DNA of 64,000 nucleotides from Oxytricha trifallax (GCA_000711775.1 ARYC01000490.1:61893-125892), one strand, 5' to 3'. Shown: positions 24,221 through 36,290, counted from the first letter of the stretch. Numbers and translations are program-made. The notes: a model not told the origin generated them from the letters alone.

Positions 24221-24815
24221 ATAAGACATCCCTTCCTTATTTATTTCTGAATACCCCTCCAAATCTGGAACTTTTTTAATACGAGTTTAAATCTGGGATT
24301 CCATTTTATGCTTTAAAAAATAAAATTTATGTGGTATTTATAAATATAATTGTTAATATAATCGTATTAAATTATTGCAAATTTTTAATTGATTAAATGA
24401 ATCTAAATAAGTGTAATAAAATAATAATAAATTAGATTTTATTATTGAATATGGCATAATAAAATATTTTTGGATAAATTTAATAGTTTTTTTAAATGAT
24501 AGAAATTAAATTTGATATAATATAAAATACATATAGGATTATTAATTTTAATCATTATTGCATGTTCATATCTAAGAATAATTTATTGATAAAATTTAAG
24601 TGATCGTACTAAGGTTGCATCTTTATTATTCTGAAAATCTAACTCTGATATAGAAACTTTCGCAGTGGTCTCACCTATCCTTAAGCTATAAGTCATTCGC
24701 ACGTATTATTTAAGTTCCCCCACAATGATTCGATCTCGTTTAAGTCCTTTTTTAAAATAGAACATTTTTATTTTTCTGAATTTTCAGGTGAATTCTATCT
24801 AAGAGGAGGAGAACA
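24221..24815. other. Intergenic, a complex patch without identity
   Basis: 24590-24740 is markedly less A+T-rich and has a plus-strand open stretch (IETFAVVSPILKL), but it runs into the minus-strand paralogue next door, so I do not trust it. Otherwise nothing seen. Confidence 0.35.
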
Positions 24816-25047
24816 TATGCCTTTTGATCGTGGTCTGTTTGATTTAGTTGTGAAGTGGGTACTAGATAAGGGCCCCCACCTCTGACCTTGGGCACCCATT
24901 CAACGGCTCTGATTGCATCTCTTGATCAGGCATTGGTTCTAGCCTCCAATGGGGTCCAGGCTAGTCTTGCATGGCATCTTCAGCGCACTCTCGAGTCTCT
25001 ACACTTCTAGATGGCGCTCGACATCCGAAGAAACCGTGTTTAGGCCA
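24816..25047 (-). pseudogene. Paralogous fragment of the GC-rich gene at 47-49 kb
   Basis: Minus-strand homology to 48960-49160: shared blocks include CCCACCTCTGACCTTGGGCA, ATGGCGCTCGA and TGGGGTCC, continuing on the other side through GTCTGTTTGATT. It reads VERH...LESALK...LDPIGG where the larger gene has IERH...LELALR...DPIGALD. One frameshift and an in-frame TGA (near 24900) break it. It is GC-rich compared with everything around it. Likely a decayed paralogous MDS. Confidence 0.7.
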
Positions 25048-26756
25048 CATATGACAAGTTAAAATTTTTGAAAAAACAGTTGACTTTATGTTTAATCAAA
25101 ATTTTTTATATAATGGAATAAAGAGATATTAAGTCAAGTTAGAATAAATGAATCCATTCATGATTAATGTGATTTAAAAAAAAAGTGTGAATAACCCGTA
25201 GATATTTGTAAGAAAAAATTTAAGATTAATCCTATCTTACTTAATAAATTGTGAAATTTACCTCCTTGAACATGGAAAGGCTTAATAGCCCAATCTTAAT
25301 TAAGAACTTATATTCCCTATCCAAGGTTCTATTTAAGTATATTTATAATTAAATTAATACATATCTATAAACTTTAATATGTTTAATTAATTTACTAATA
25401 AATTTACAATTAATTTAAGTTAATTTTGAGAATTCATTAAAAATAATCCATGTTTATTTTTGCGTAATATTTAATATGTAAATCACATTATTAATAATTA
25501 AAATTAAGAAAATATTAATATAGGGAATAATCCATAAATTAAAAAGGGCTTATAAGCCTATGAGGCCAGAACAGGCTATATTGATAATCATGAGAGCTAT
25601 TATAATAAATATACTAGATAGAGGCTTAATGAATATATTCAGAATATCTTTGAGATATATATCAATAAGCCATCGAGATATTTCAAAATATATTGATCTT
25701 TTCTAGCTCTTGTTTTCTTAATTGCTTTTATAGCTCTATAAATCATAATTTTTAAATTCTTAATAACAAATTAAATTTAATTATTTTTCTAAAATTTCAG
25801 TTTACTAAAAAATTATATTATGGAGACTGTAATGCCCAATAAATGATTTATTTTATGTGTAATAATAAAATAAATTTTGTTATCAAAATAATTGTCCATC
25901 CGCTCTAAAGAGCTCTCTCAAAACTTTAATATGTATGATCAATTTTGCTATTAAATCAATTAAATGTGGATTAAAACATATTTAAATGAATTCAAATTTC
26001 TATATTTAAAAATTTATCTAATTTTTATTTTATTATATTATATATCTTTTATATACAATTATAATAGCACTTTAGATAATAAATTAATTATGAAGGCAAG
26101 TATAATGTAAACTCATATTTAAAACCCCAAAAAAACTTTTAGTATTTAGTTTTCCAAGTTTTATTGATTTAATCTTGTAAATTGATTGAGAATTTGCAGT
26201 TTTATTAAAATATATTGCATAATATATTAAATTATCTTGATCTGTAAATAATTAATTTAAAGAAAATTTCCTGCCCTCAAATTGGAATATTTATCATAAA
26301 ATTTTTCTACCACCTTCTGAAGTTTGTTTCTCCACATTATATATATTATAATTTATAAATTTCTCTAAATCTCTTTTAAAAAATATTTTTATCAATACAT
26401 TTTTTTTCTCAAACAGTATTTTTTATATAAATATATATATGTTCTGAACTATAGCCTTCCTTTTTTCTTTTATTATCAATCTTTCAAATTATTTGAAAAA
26501 ATATTCTTATACTTTTGGATCATGCTCTATTTTAAAAATTTTCACTCCGAGCAACTACAAATTATTTATTTGATAAGCTACCCTACGTTTTTCAAATTTA
26601 ATTGATATATGCTTTCATAGGAAAATATTACAAATGGATTTGATTTTTAAGTGACAATATTTTTTAAAAAATTTATCTCTTAATAAACTAAAAAAAATAT
26701 CATTATATAGATTTTTATCTGTGTAATCAGTTTAATTCGACATAATTCATTATTGC
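25048..26756. other. A+T-rich germline DNA, no gene supported
   Basis: A patch at 25540-25700 carries a possible plus-strand frame (GLMNIFRISLRYISISHRD) without further support. The rest is simple A/T sequence up to the left edge of the large duplication. Confidence 0.35.
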
Positions 26757-27158
26757 AATATTATAAATATTTTAATTTTGAGATATTAAACATCTTATAA
26801 GTTCTTAATTTATTATAAAATCAGTTATGAATTTAACAATAACTTTTTAACTTATTTAAAATGATAAATTGATAGTTATGAATAATAGTTATTTCCATAT
26901 GGAATTTCAATAAATCTAAATTGATTTAGAATAATAATGATCTATGATAACATTTGATTATTTTTATTTCCATTAATTTTGATTAAATTAAAGCACCCTA
27001 AATCTATATGGATTTATATATAGATACTTAGGATCTTAAAATTATATATTATATGAAAATTTTATGTTTGAATATACTTAAAACTTAACTATTTTATTAA
27101 TTAATTTCTTTTAATCAATTTTAATTTATAACTTAATTAAGTTTCAACTTTTAAAGAA

Positions 27159-28447
27159 ATGAAGCAATATTTAACTAATTTAAACGTTGCAGCTTTAGAA
27201 ATTTATTAAAAAATTTCATTTCGCTATAACTTTTAGTATTGTTGATAATATATAAGTAAATTATGCTAATAAAAGTGTGCTTGACATATATAATTAAAAT
27301 AGTAATTCAATAAGACTAGCTAGGAGTGATAAATAACAATTGAGGCATATTTATTTATGAGTTTTGATTTGACTAGGTATACTTTAATTCTTTCCTATAA
27401 TACATTATCATCTTAAATAGACTATATATATCCATAAGTAATATAATAAAACATACAATAAGGGTTATTGGGGTTTTAATTTAAAACATTATATAATACT
27501 TATAGTTGTATTTTTGTTATTTTATATAGATAATTTAAATTCACTTTTAGGCCAGAGGTCCCCATACAACGATGAGATCTCAAGCTTTTAAATTAATTAA
27601 ATTTCTTTAAAGGTATATTTAATAAAAAATTGTATAAAATATTTAAATAACTTCGATGACGAGCCCATCAATTTTTATTTAATAAATATATTACTTTTTA
27701 TAATTAAAATCTATTATTAATTAAATTCTAAATAAATATTTTAACAAATCAATATGTAAAGACATTAAAGACATTATAATAATATACAAAGACCAATATA
27801 AAATCAAGCCAGAGAATTAAGACCACAAGAAATAAAAAACTCAAAATAAAATTAAACTATTTTTTGGACAATTATCCATAATTTTATATATTATAAATTT
27901 TGTTATTATGTTATGCAATTTTTTAAAAATAGTAATAATTATTAATTTTAGGATTATTTATATGGCTCGTTCTTAAACTTCCCCATATCTTTATTAGAGG
28001 TTGACCTTATATAGAAAGCTTTGTATTTATAATTATTTTTTAGCTGGACAGAAATTACACTGTGCCAGCCAGATAGAAAAAATCAGGCAGTTTATATTTG
28101 TTATCTGGGCATTCACTTAATCTTACTCCAATGGCTATGAGAAATAAGACTAATATAATGTAAAAAAATAGCTACCTCGCAACGCACTTTTAGGTCTCAT
28201 GTGGTCTTTCGCTACTTAGAACGACTTTTCTGTCTCACTACCATGACCTAGCTTTCTTAATTAGTGCATCTAGTCGAGGTGAAACCCCTTGATTGCATTA
28301 ATTTATTGTATGGCTTGCTAATTAGAGACTCCCCAAATGAATTTCAACTGGAGTTTTCTTTTAAAAGATTTGTCTAGTTTTTCTCAAGTAAATAGAGTCT
28401 AATCTAAGATCTGAGCAGTCTATTTTCAACTTCACTATGGCAGATTG
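27159..28447 (+). CDS. Host gene copy A, 5' part (upstream of TBE)
   Basis: Plus-strand gene, unknown family. It starts at ATG 27159 (MKQYLTNLNVAALE), with an early frame change near 27235. A following patch reads VNYANKSVLDIYNQNSNS, then a long TGA-free frame covers about 27430-28139 (including FDDEPINFYLINILLF). From about 28040 the frame shared with copy B is NYTVPARQ...GHSLNLTPMAMRNKTNIM; an extra T after that ATG (near 28160) shifts copy A relative to B. In that last frame most differences from copy B are silent (TAC/TAT, GTG/GTA, AAT/AAC, ACT/ACG, TTT/TTC), good evidence of past selection on the protein. The TBE at 28451 separates it from the 3' part at 32565. Confidence 0.6.
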
Positions 28448-28450
28448 AAT
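28448..28450. other. TBE A target-site copy AAT (left)
   Basis: AAT directly before the element; the matching AAT is at 32562-32564. A 3-bp A-N-T target is characteristic of TBEs. Confidence 0.85.
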
Positions 28451-28593
28451 CAAAATCCAAAAACCCCTTAGTGAGGTTTTTTAATGCTTTGATTTGTAGG
28501 GTATATTAGTGGTCATATTGGGGTGGGTTAATAGAGAAAACGCAAGTTTTATGTTAGTTTAATGTATATTTAATGAATATTAGGTGATTTAAC

Positions 28594-30035
28594 TCAAACG
28601 AATTTTATTTGCTTATCTTTGTTATATCTCTGGAATCTTGTTCTCTTAAGTAATACAGATATGCCATCCAATGTTTACCTTGGATAGGAGGGAGCACTGA
28701 TTATTATCATCTCTACTTTCTTTTTTATTTCCTTGCATACAATATCTTACTTGATATGATTCTATGCTAACTGATTGATTATTTTTCAAACTTTGTACAA
28801 AGTAAGCGATACTTTCCATATCACTCTCTAATATAATAGCTCCGATTGCCCATTCATCCCACTAAAACAGAGCTATTAGTCCATTTCTCTCTGATTGAGA
28901 AGTATCCAGGTGTCTAAAGAATCTTTGCTAAGGTTATTTTCTCTTATCTTGATGCTCTATTGAAATCTATAACAACTACCTACAAAGGGCAGAGGTTTAT
29001 CATAACATTTCAGGCTTAAAATCTCTATGATCATATCCAAGTTCATGCAACTCTAAAATACCTTATATTATATCTGATAGTATATCATTCAAATCATCTG
29101 GGTATCTGTTATGATTCAGAGAATCTCTCAGATTCATTTCATAATTCTAAAGCCTTAATACAATATAACCATACCTTAAAATGACACCATTTAGCTTAAG
29201 CAAGATCTTGCAATCTCTTCTCTCAGCCACTCTAAGAATCATATATTCGTTAGCAAACTCATTTTGGTACTGCTCATTCTTAATTAGATAGCTATAAGCA
29301 TAAAAATTGTATGCATAATCATCAAATACAATGTGTTTTGGTTTTGCAGGAAAGCTAACTTGCAAAAAGCTATCAATACAACTCCAATATCAATAGCATT
29401 CAATGCAGGTATGTTCATATCTTTGGCTTAGAAGCATGCTAGTATAGTGTTGCCTACCAGTTGATTCATCAATTCATGCAGCTTCTATCTCTTGAGTCTT
29501 TACTGTTAATCTCTTTATGACTCAATAGTATTTGACTTTCTATTGGCAGGTATAAGCTTCTAAGTTTCTTTATCTTGAATTAAGAACTCGCTTAAGTGAT
29601 GCTTTTGCAAATGTTTATTCACCTTTGCTGAATGGGTATAGGATTTCATACAAGTTGTGTATAATACCTGCCATCGACTTTATCATGCTTGAAATAGATC
29701 TTAGCTCTACAAGATTTTATTCTTAATGTGTATCTTCAAGCTAGAATCAGATGAGAATAACTTTTAGCAGTCTTCACATTAAAATATTTTAATATTTTCT
29801 TTTGATTGCTGTTCCTTCACTTCCTCAATCAATTCAACTTATGTTTAAACTCCCATCTCTGCACTTTATTTTTGTTTTAAACTTCAATCTTAAAGACCTC
29901 TGCTTCAAACTCTATAGCTCTTAGATCAACTTCTTTTTCAATATAGATTACTTCTGGTTTCTTGGAGGACCCAAAGTTGAGCTATGATTATCCTGCTCCA
30001 AGAGAACCTGCTTTGCGATTCAAGTTAGGCGCCAT
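28594..30035 (-). pseudogene. TBE A 57-kDa zinc-finger/protein-kinase-like ORF
   Basis: Starts with ATG at 30035 (MAPNLNRKAGSLGAGQS) and ends at TGA 28594-28596, about 480 codons, near the family's 57 kDa. The N-terminal half carries C2H2-like fingers around 29560-29790 (best seen in copy B). The C-terminal half is kinase-like: ELHELGYDHRDFKPE near 29020-29065 is the HRDxKxxN catalytic loop (here HRDFKPEM), followed by IDFN in place of DFG. Several frame breaks. Its role in transposition or excision is not established. Lies back-to-back with the 22-kDa gene, with about 560 bp between the two starts. Confidence 0.85.
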
Positions 30036-30591
30036 GTTTAAGTTCAAATTTAAATTTCAATTATTAAGCTCTAATAAGAGCTCTAGTTATATTATCTTTG
30101 TTTATGAGTTGGCACTGAAACAACAATAGTTAATTTTTAGGCAATAGACATCATATTTATACTAAGTTTATAACTATTAATCTTCTAATTTAATTCTTAA
30201 TATTTTAATCTTGGTACCAACCTAGAAAAAATCTAGGTCGGTATTGGTACCAATTAGGTTTTGAACCATATTGGAACTTTTCCATAAAACCTCATTAGTT
30301 TAAAACTATGTATTAATTAAGTTTTGGCACTATTAAATTGGTAAATTTAACTGATTTAGTACCAGTACTAATTCAATTTAAACAAATTTAGTACTAGTTT
30401 AATGGAATTAAATTGATAAAAATGGAGCTCCATCTCTTAAGTTTGTTACAGCTTCTGCCAGCTTTCTCCTAGTATCTTTAACAGGTTGGCATCCTATAAG
30501 ACACCCATATTTAATACAAAGATTTTAAACAGTAGAATCCAGAACTCTATATTTTAAAATTTATAATACAATAAGAAGAGAAGGAACAAGG

Positions 30592-31127
30592 ATGGAATCT
30601 ATTAGTACTCCAATGAAAAGGGTTTAAGCTTAAGTAATGATCTCAAGATTTAGAAGCAAGGAAGATCTCTTTCGATACCTCACTCAACATGACAATCTTG
30701 TAATATAAAGTAAATCATATACTATAGTGGGATTATTCCTTCTAAAGATGGAAGGTACCGAAATCTCATTCTTAAAAGCGATACTCTGTAATGAGAAGAA
30801 AGCCTTTAATAACAATCATATAAAGTTTATAGATAAACCAAACATCCCAGAGATTTCAGTCACTAATCTAAACTAGGATGCGATGAAAGAAGAAGAATTG
30901 GTAGTTTATCTTCCTACAAAGAAACATTTCTCTAACAAGTTTCCAGAAAGGAGATTCTTCTTAAGAGTTCTTGGCACTTTAAGAGAGAGTTATCTCAGAC
31001 AGATCAATGAAGAAGCAAGAAATGCTACTCTATTTCTCCTGAAGATTAAAAGAAGCAAGACATACTAATAAGCGAGACCTTGCTCGCAGAGTTTAAGAAG
31101 CATCAATTCCTCTCTAGTGAGCTTTGA
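30592..31127 (+). pseudogene. TBE A 22-kDa ORF
   Basis: ATG 30592 (MESISTPMKRVQAQVMI), then continuous with TAA/TAG as Gln through NIPEISVTNL and ELVVYLPTKKHFSNKFPERR. A one-base change near 31030 loses the frame that continues in copy B (PEDQKK...ETWLAE). The frame is regained by TGA 31125-31127. About 180 codons. Function unknown in the family. Confidence 0.8.
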
Positions 31128-31391
31128 TTCATAACTTTGTAGGAAACCTGCAACTGGTATAATCCTCATGAAAGAGCATGCAAAGGTCACAGAGAGAGAG
31201 AGTCATAAAAAATTCATAAAATGAGCTAGAGACTTAATAAAGATGTTTAAGAGCCAGATGAAATGAACATAGATGCAGGAGCTGGCACTAAGAGAAGAAA
31301 TATGGGCCCAAGCAAGCCATAAGAAGAGGAGAAGAAGGAGAAGAAGGAGAAGCTAAATTTCTTTCTGAGCTAATTTAATATGTGAACTTAT

Positions 31392-32387
31392 TCATTCGTT
31401 TTAATCTAAAAATTATTTATAAACATTCATTCTTCCCTCTCTCGTACAAATATTTGTCTTATCTACGCTTACTCTATTACAGCTGCTTTAAATCAAGTTT
31501 ACTGTATAGATGGGCAAGTCATGTATTAGATGATATAGCAGCAGCTTCTTGTAATGAGTCTTTATTTAACTCCAGTAGAATTCAATTCCATTAAATTAGG
31601 GGCTATAAGGAACGTTGTAATCAGGAGTTTTGTTTAGGTCTTCATAAGCTTTCTTAGACTCCTTAGTCTTAATGAACTGACAGTTATAAAAAACAGGATG
31701 ATCTCTTGATTGCTATACTTCTCTCTGAGCTTATGTAGGAACTCTATATACTACTCTCGCTTAATAGAGCGAGGGTGAATGACATAAAATTTTTAAGCCT
31801 AAATCTTCACTAATACCAGCTAAAATTGTTTGAGTGGCAACCTTTACTTTTTATTCATACACATCTATATTATCATATTTCTTGTACCAAGACTTATTAA
31901 TAAAAGTGTTAAAGGTGAATAAACAAACTCCATCAGCTTGTATGAATTAGATGTTATTGTAAATAGCCCTCTACATTTAATCATATATATATAGTATAAA
32001 TTATTACTTTAAAATGGCACTGTAAAATCAATAACTCTCTTCAATCTGTTGACAGTCTTAAAAGTAATGCCATTGCTTCTATAAATGTTGGCTATAGTTT
32101 TATAAGAGATAAGCATGTCAAGAAACTTGCGATGAAACATCTTAGCTCGCTTGGTCGAGTGGAAAGTATTCCCAATTCTTTAAAGTCTTCTAGTCGCAGA
32201 GATAGTAAATACGTGCCTGAGGGAACTTTTATTTTCTTGCAGGATGCTTATAAGAACCAGAAATAAAATGCTAAACAGCAAGCAAGCAGTGATTCCTAAC
32301 AAATGAGGCACTCTTGTGTAATAACTTTGCTATAGGCTGCATAATTCTGTATTGGTTTGACCTATTCTATGTTAATACTCGTCTCAT
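31392..32387 (-). pseudogene. TBE A 42-kDa transposase
   Basis: ATG at 32387 (MRRVLTQNRSNQYRIMQP) leads into a helix-turn-helix-type region with HCLLAVQHF near 32280. Near the other end EFYWSQIKTHYKKLL (about 31520-31575) matches the last block of Tc1/mariner DDE transposases, with the catalytic Glu just before FYW. Ends at TGA 31392-31394. About 330 codons with several frameshifts and a TGA after QVS (near 32115). By published work on Oxytricha, TBE transposases cut DNA during macronuclear development. Confidence 0.85.
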
Positions 32388-32483
32388 ACCTAAGCTAAAG
32401 CAATAAATCTATATATTTCTCATCATAAAATAGACCCTAATTATTGCTAATTTCTATTTCTCATTTTACATTTATAGTTTCTC

Positions 32484-32561
32484 TACAAACCCCAATAAAG
32501 ACCCAACTTTACCCAACAAATCAAAGTACTTATAAACTTCATAAAGGGGTTTTGGGTTTTT
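32484..32561 (-). repeat. TBE A right terminal inverted repeat
   Basis: Inverse of 28451-28528: CCAATAAAGACCC...CAACAAATCAAAG...CATAAAGGGGTTTTGGG. About 78 bp, the usual TBE length. Confidence 0.85.
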
Positions 32562-32564
32562 AAT

Positions 32565-32921
32565 GGAATTAAAAGTAATCTAGATGATTAAGGAAAACTA
32601 TGTAAGAAATTAGATGGTGTTGAAGAATGGAATCTATTGGAGATGAAGAAAATTTTTGAAGGCTTGGAAGGATATAGCGAGATAATTGAATAGTTGTTAG
32701 AAAAAGGAACACATATTCATCTAGAAACAAAGCAAAGAGGACGTCATTAGAAAAGAGAATTGAAAACCAAAACTCATTCATAGTTCAAAAGAAAATAAAG
32801 CGTATTCTACACTAAAGGAATTGGAATAAGGCAACTTGGTCCAGGTAGTAATTAATATGTAAGTCAAATAAAAGAAAAAATTGAACTAAAAGGATAGAGC
32901 CAAGAACAATAAAAAGAATGA
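32565..32921 (+). CDS. Host gene copy A, 3' part (downstream of TBE)
   Basis: Continuous plus-strand frame of 118 codons directly after the TBE's right AAT, to TGA 32919-32921. It contains KKLDGVEEWNLLEMKKIFEG, YSEIIEQLLEKGTHIHLETK, a basic middle, GIRQLGPGSNQYVSQIKEK and a Gln-rich end. Several TAA/TAG codons are used as Gln. The same stretch in copy B is broken, so copy A is the better-preserved 3' end. Family unknown; charged, probably helical. It is probably the last segment of the gene begun at 27159. Confidence 0.75.
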
Positions 32922-33800
32922 AATCAAGTAACTGTTGTGAATTTCACTATATATTTGGTAAAAAGTTATATATTTAAATGCAATTTTTCCCCCCATAAAT
33001 AAGTATTTATCTCTAAAATATTGTTATTTTTTTAAAAAAATATTTTAACGACATTTAAAAACTTTTTATAAAAAATAAAGCAGTTTTGACCCTTAATTTG
33101 ATTTTTATAAAATCAAATATTTACAACAAATTAATTCCAAAGGTTAAAATAGTTTGATTAAATAATAAAAAATTCATCGGAAATTAAAATAGAATTTATG
33201 ATGTATTTTTGAAATTATGGAGAAAGAAGATTTTTAAAGAAAAAAATTATTCTTAATACGATTTTTTACGAAAATTGATTATATTGATTTCAGTTTTATA
33301 AATTAAATAGATAGTTCACTGAATTGGTTGGAAATAAACTAATATCATTTTATATTTAAATTAGCTATATCAAAAATAAAGTACGATTTTGTCGATTTTT
33401 TTAATTAAGTTTATAATATTATTATGAAATTGTGATGATTAAAAGGATAATAAGAAAATAATTTTAAACATTGAGGAACAATTATTATAAATATAATGAG
33501 AAATTTAAAGAGTAGAAATAGGGGTAATTAAATCATGTTTTAAAAACCATCATTTAAAATTTTTTATTAATAATTTTAAAATCAATAAGATTTATAAGTT
33601 CAATCACAGAAATCCATCTAATTAAAATAATTTGATAATAATTTTTAGGGCTTAGAAATTTAAATATAATAATAAAATAGATATGTTTCCCTTCTTGCAA
33701 ATGAATTATTAAAAATTTAAGTAGAAGGAATATAGGACTATTAATACAGATTTATTAATAATGAGAATAAATTTTAATTATTAATAAAGATAAAAAAAAC
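32922..33800. other. A+T-rich trailer of duplication A
   Basis: No gene seen; matches 43242-44110 in copy B with many small indels. Contains a run of C at about 32988. Confidence 0.5.
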
Positions 33801-34045
33801 CTAATAATAATAATTAATGATTAATTTAATTTATTTAATAATAATTTCATAATTTTTAACATATTAATAATAATTAATGATTAATTTAATTTATTTAATA
33901 ATAATTTCATAATTTTTAACATATTAATAATAATTAATGATTAATTTAATTTATTTAATAATAATTTCATAATTTGTAAAATATAAATAATAATTAATGA
34001 TTAATTTAATTTATTAAATAATAATTTTATAATTTGTAATATTTT
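33801..34045 (+). repeat. 60-bp tandem repeat, four copies
   Basis: Exact 60-bp period: ATAATTAATGATTAATTTAA, then TTTATTTAATAATAATTTCA and TAATTTTTAACATATTAATA; the last two copies are slightly diverged. The equivalent place in duplication B (about 44118-44175) has one unit. Confidence 0.95.
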
Positions 34046-34735
34046 AACAACTAAGATTATAAAATTATAAAAATTATTTTTTATTCAATTGATTTTAAAT
34101 TTGATAACTAAAAACATAAACTAAATAGATTAAAATCAAGAATAATTAAAAAAAATTAAATTATTTAATATATGGGTAACTTTGAGGTTTAATTTTATTT
34201 GTTTTTTTTGCTGTTTTAATTGATTTTTACATCATATATAGTCAAATATTGGATCTTCGATAGAAAATTTAGATTTATGATTTATTTATCTTAAATGGTT
34301 TAACCTAACTTACTTTTTACTTGCTAATAGATTAATTTCTCAAAGTTGATACTATGAAATTTTACTAAAAAATAAAAATAAATTAGATAACTCTTCTTTT
34401 GCATTCTATAGTTTCCAAAAATATATTTCCACTAAAATTCAAAGATTCACCTATTGTGAAATTAGTTGTTGAATTTTCAATAAAACCTTTTTGATTATTC
34501 ATTAGTTCGTTTTATGATTTAATTTAAAAGTTAAATTATCATTAATCTGTTTGGGGGAGGCGTTTTCCTACTGGTTTATGATAATAAAAATTTTCTTAGG
34601 GAAGTTTCCTGCACTTTATTAATTTTTTATTTTTTATTAAATTAATCTTTTTAACAACTTTCAACGAACATCTGGATGTATTTCATTTTATAATTATACT
34701 TTATTATAATTTAATTAATAAATTTATTTATTAGC
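34046..34735. other. A+T-rich stretch, end of duplication A
   Basis: Duplication homology ends near 34482. A G-rich patch TGGGGGAGGCG lies near 34550. No gene seen. Confidence 0.4.
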
Positions 34736-35359
34736 ATGAATTCTAAGCACCATCGAGGAACTATCTCTTTCTCATAAAAACCAGTAATCTAAGAAATTTT
34801 AGGTATTTATGCTGAAATAGATCCCCTGTATATCATTCTTAAGTATTTGAGTTTTCAAAGTGTACTCAGTTTAATATTTTTTTATCTAAACTTCAAGAAC
34901 TATTTCCTATAAAACTTCAAAATTCTCTTAATATTTAATAAGTCCTTCAAATATAATTTTTTAAATTAAGTAAAATTTGTTATGTATAACATAAATAAAA
35001 ACAAAGTGCAAGAAGCTTCCTCCCCTGATATTTTAACACCTCGTTTTTTAGATAATTTATAATAAATTAACGACAAGCAATGTGTTATTTTAATCCAAAA
35101 ACTCACTTCTGATTAAGTTTTGAGTATCTAATGAGTAATTTTGCAGTTTATGTTTGATTTTTTTAAAAAAAATCTGATTATTGTTTAAAATTCAATGTTT
35201 TAAGATTTTATTAATAATTATAAGCATTTATCAATTTTTCATTTTGATGGCTATCAGGTTCTTGATGACTGGACTGTTGTTTAGATTATTACCAATCGAA
35301 TAAAAATTTATAAATATTTAAAATTAAAATCTTTCCAACTATCAAAAATTTAAAGATGA
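34736..35359 (+). CDS. Coding segment of a three-copy paralogous family
   Basis: First frame: ATG 34736 (MNSKHHRGTISFSQKPVIQ) to TGA 35132-35134, 132 codons, including SSPDILTPRFLDNLQQINDK. Second frame: ATG 35150 to TGA 35357-35359 (MFDFFKKNLIIVQN...HFDGYQVLDDWTVV). Reading through one frame change joins them. Two diverged copies, around 51.4 kb and 53.2-53.5 kb, keep the same amino-acid pattern (NLQQIN-KQ, then K-L-IIV, then HFD), which supports real coding history. Family unknown to me. Confidence 0.6.
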
Positions 35360-35940
35360 TTTATTAAATGTATTCTTAATTATATTTATTACTATCTTTT
35401 GTTAAAATTTTTAATTTAATTTCTATGTTTCACTCATATTATATTTTATAATTGATTTTGAATTTATTTATTTTTTATACTCAATAAAATTTAAATTAAC
35501 AATTACTTTATATTAAAATTTCAATATCTATATATTATAGAGGAGTTTGATAACTATTCATGTAAAATATAAAAAGATAAATATATAGATAATAGTAATA
35601 AAATAAATTAATTTTTATGTATTACAAATGAAATAAACTTTGCCTCATATAGCTTATTATAATTAATCAAATAATAGATTGTTAATTAATTTTGTTCTAA
35701 CAACCATTATTTTTTTGTCAATTTAATTATTTATATAATTAAGGACTTAGTATGAGAAAAAATAAAAATAGGAATATTTTATATTTATATAAATACACCC
35801 AAACTAAAAAACTATTTTTAAATAGCTTATATTTAGCAATCTCATAAAAATTCAAACTTTTAATTTAATTGATTTAGTTTTAATGCTTGAATATATTAAT
35901 TTATCATAATCATAGTTTACATTCATATAATTGAAAAGAT
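35360..35940. other. A+T-rich stretch, no gene seen
   Basis: Simple A/T-rich sequence up to the left end of Rep2. Confidence 0.4.
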
Positions 35941-35941
35941 T

Positions 35942-36290
35942 AATATTGCTAAAATACAATTGAATTGGGAAATTATAAAAATAAATAAGCATTTTAATAT
36001 TAACAGTCAAGTATTTGAGATCGATATAAATCAAATTTGGGAGCAAGTAAGCAAGATTCTAGCTATGTGTTTAAACTATTTACTGTTTAATCTTTAATTA
36101 TATTTATTATTTTAATATTTAAAGTTTGATTGAATCATTAATTAAAAATAAACAGATAAACAAGTAAGCAGCCCCACACTTATCTGTTCCCTGTTTAATT
36201 ACATATGCTATATGGAGCAGATAAACAGACTAAACAGGGTTATAAAATGTGTTTATTAGTTTAATTTAGGAATTAGATATAATTGTAATT
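35942..36290 (+). repeat. Rep2 left terminal inverted repeat
   Basis: Inverse of 36881-37240. Contains clustered AACAGATAAACAAG, TTATCTGTTCCCTGTTT and GCAGATAAACAGACTAAACA elements, plausible Rep-binding iterons. Confidence 0.75.

Larger units (their letters stand above)
28451..32561. mobile_element. TBE transposon A (full length, 4.1 kb)
   Basis: 4111 bp, bounded by AAT repeats. The left end is CAAAATCCAAAAACCCC, then TTAGTGAGG, then TTTGATTTGTAGGG; the right end is the inverse, finishing ...AAAGGGGTTTTGGGTTTTT. C4A4-derived ends and length match the Oxytricha TBE family. Three genes as in TBEs: 57-kDa zinc-finger/kinase (-), 22-kDa (+), 42-kDa transposase (-). All have frame breaks here, so this copy is probably inactive. 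In Oxytricha, TBEs are removed precisely from the developing macronucleus. Confidence 0.95.
26757..34482 (+). repeat. Large direct duplication, copy A
   Basis: About 7.7 kb matching copy B at 37235-44596 in the same orientation and order: A+T leader, split host gene, TBE inserted at the same AAT, 3' part of the gene, trailing A+T-rich DNA. Left edge near AAATATTTTAATTTTGAGAT; right edge near TAGTTGTTGAATTTTC. The copies differ by many substitutions and small indels, so the duplication is old. The TBE was already in place when the segment was copied. Confidence 0.9.

Noticed and set aside
27470-27490. GGGTTATTGGGGTTTT near 27475 (and 37940) as telomeric repeat
   Set aside because: Only one G4T4 unit, inside a coding frame and identical in both duplicates; no second unit.
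28150-28440. Minus-strand coding in the block before TBE A (reads SETEKSFQVAKDHMRP)
   Set aside because: Comparison of duplicates A and B shows that most differences are silent in a plus-strand frame and that copy B is open for over 130 codons on the plus strand, so the minus reading is a shadow.
32569-32781. 70-codon minus-strand frame after TBE A (and its twin at 42973-43185)
   Set aside because: Exactly opposite the well-supported plus-strand 3' part of the host gene; hydrophobic antisense shadow.
33801-34045. CRISPR-like array
   Set aside because: The 60-bp units are contiguous tandem copies without unique spacers, in a eukaryotic germline context.
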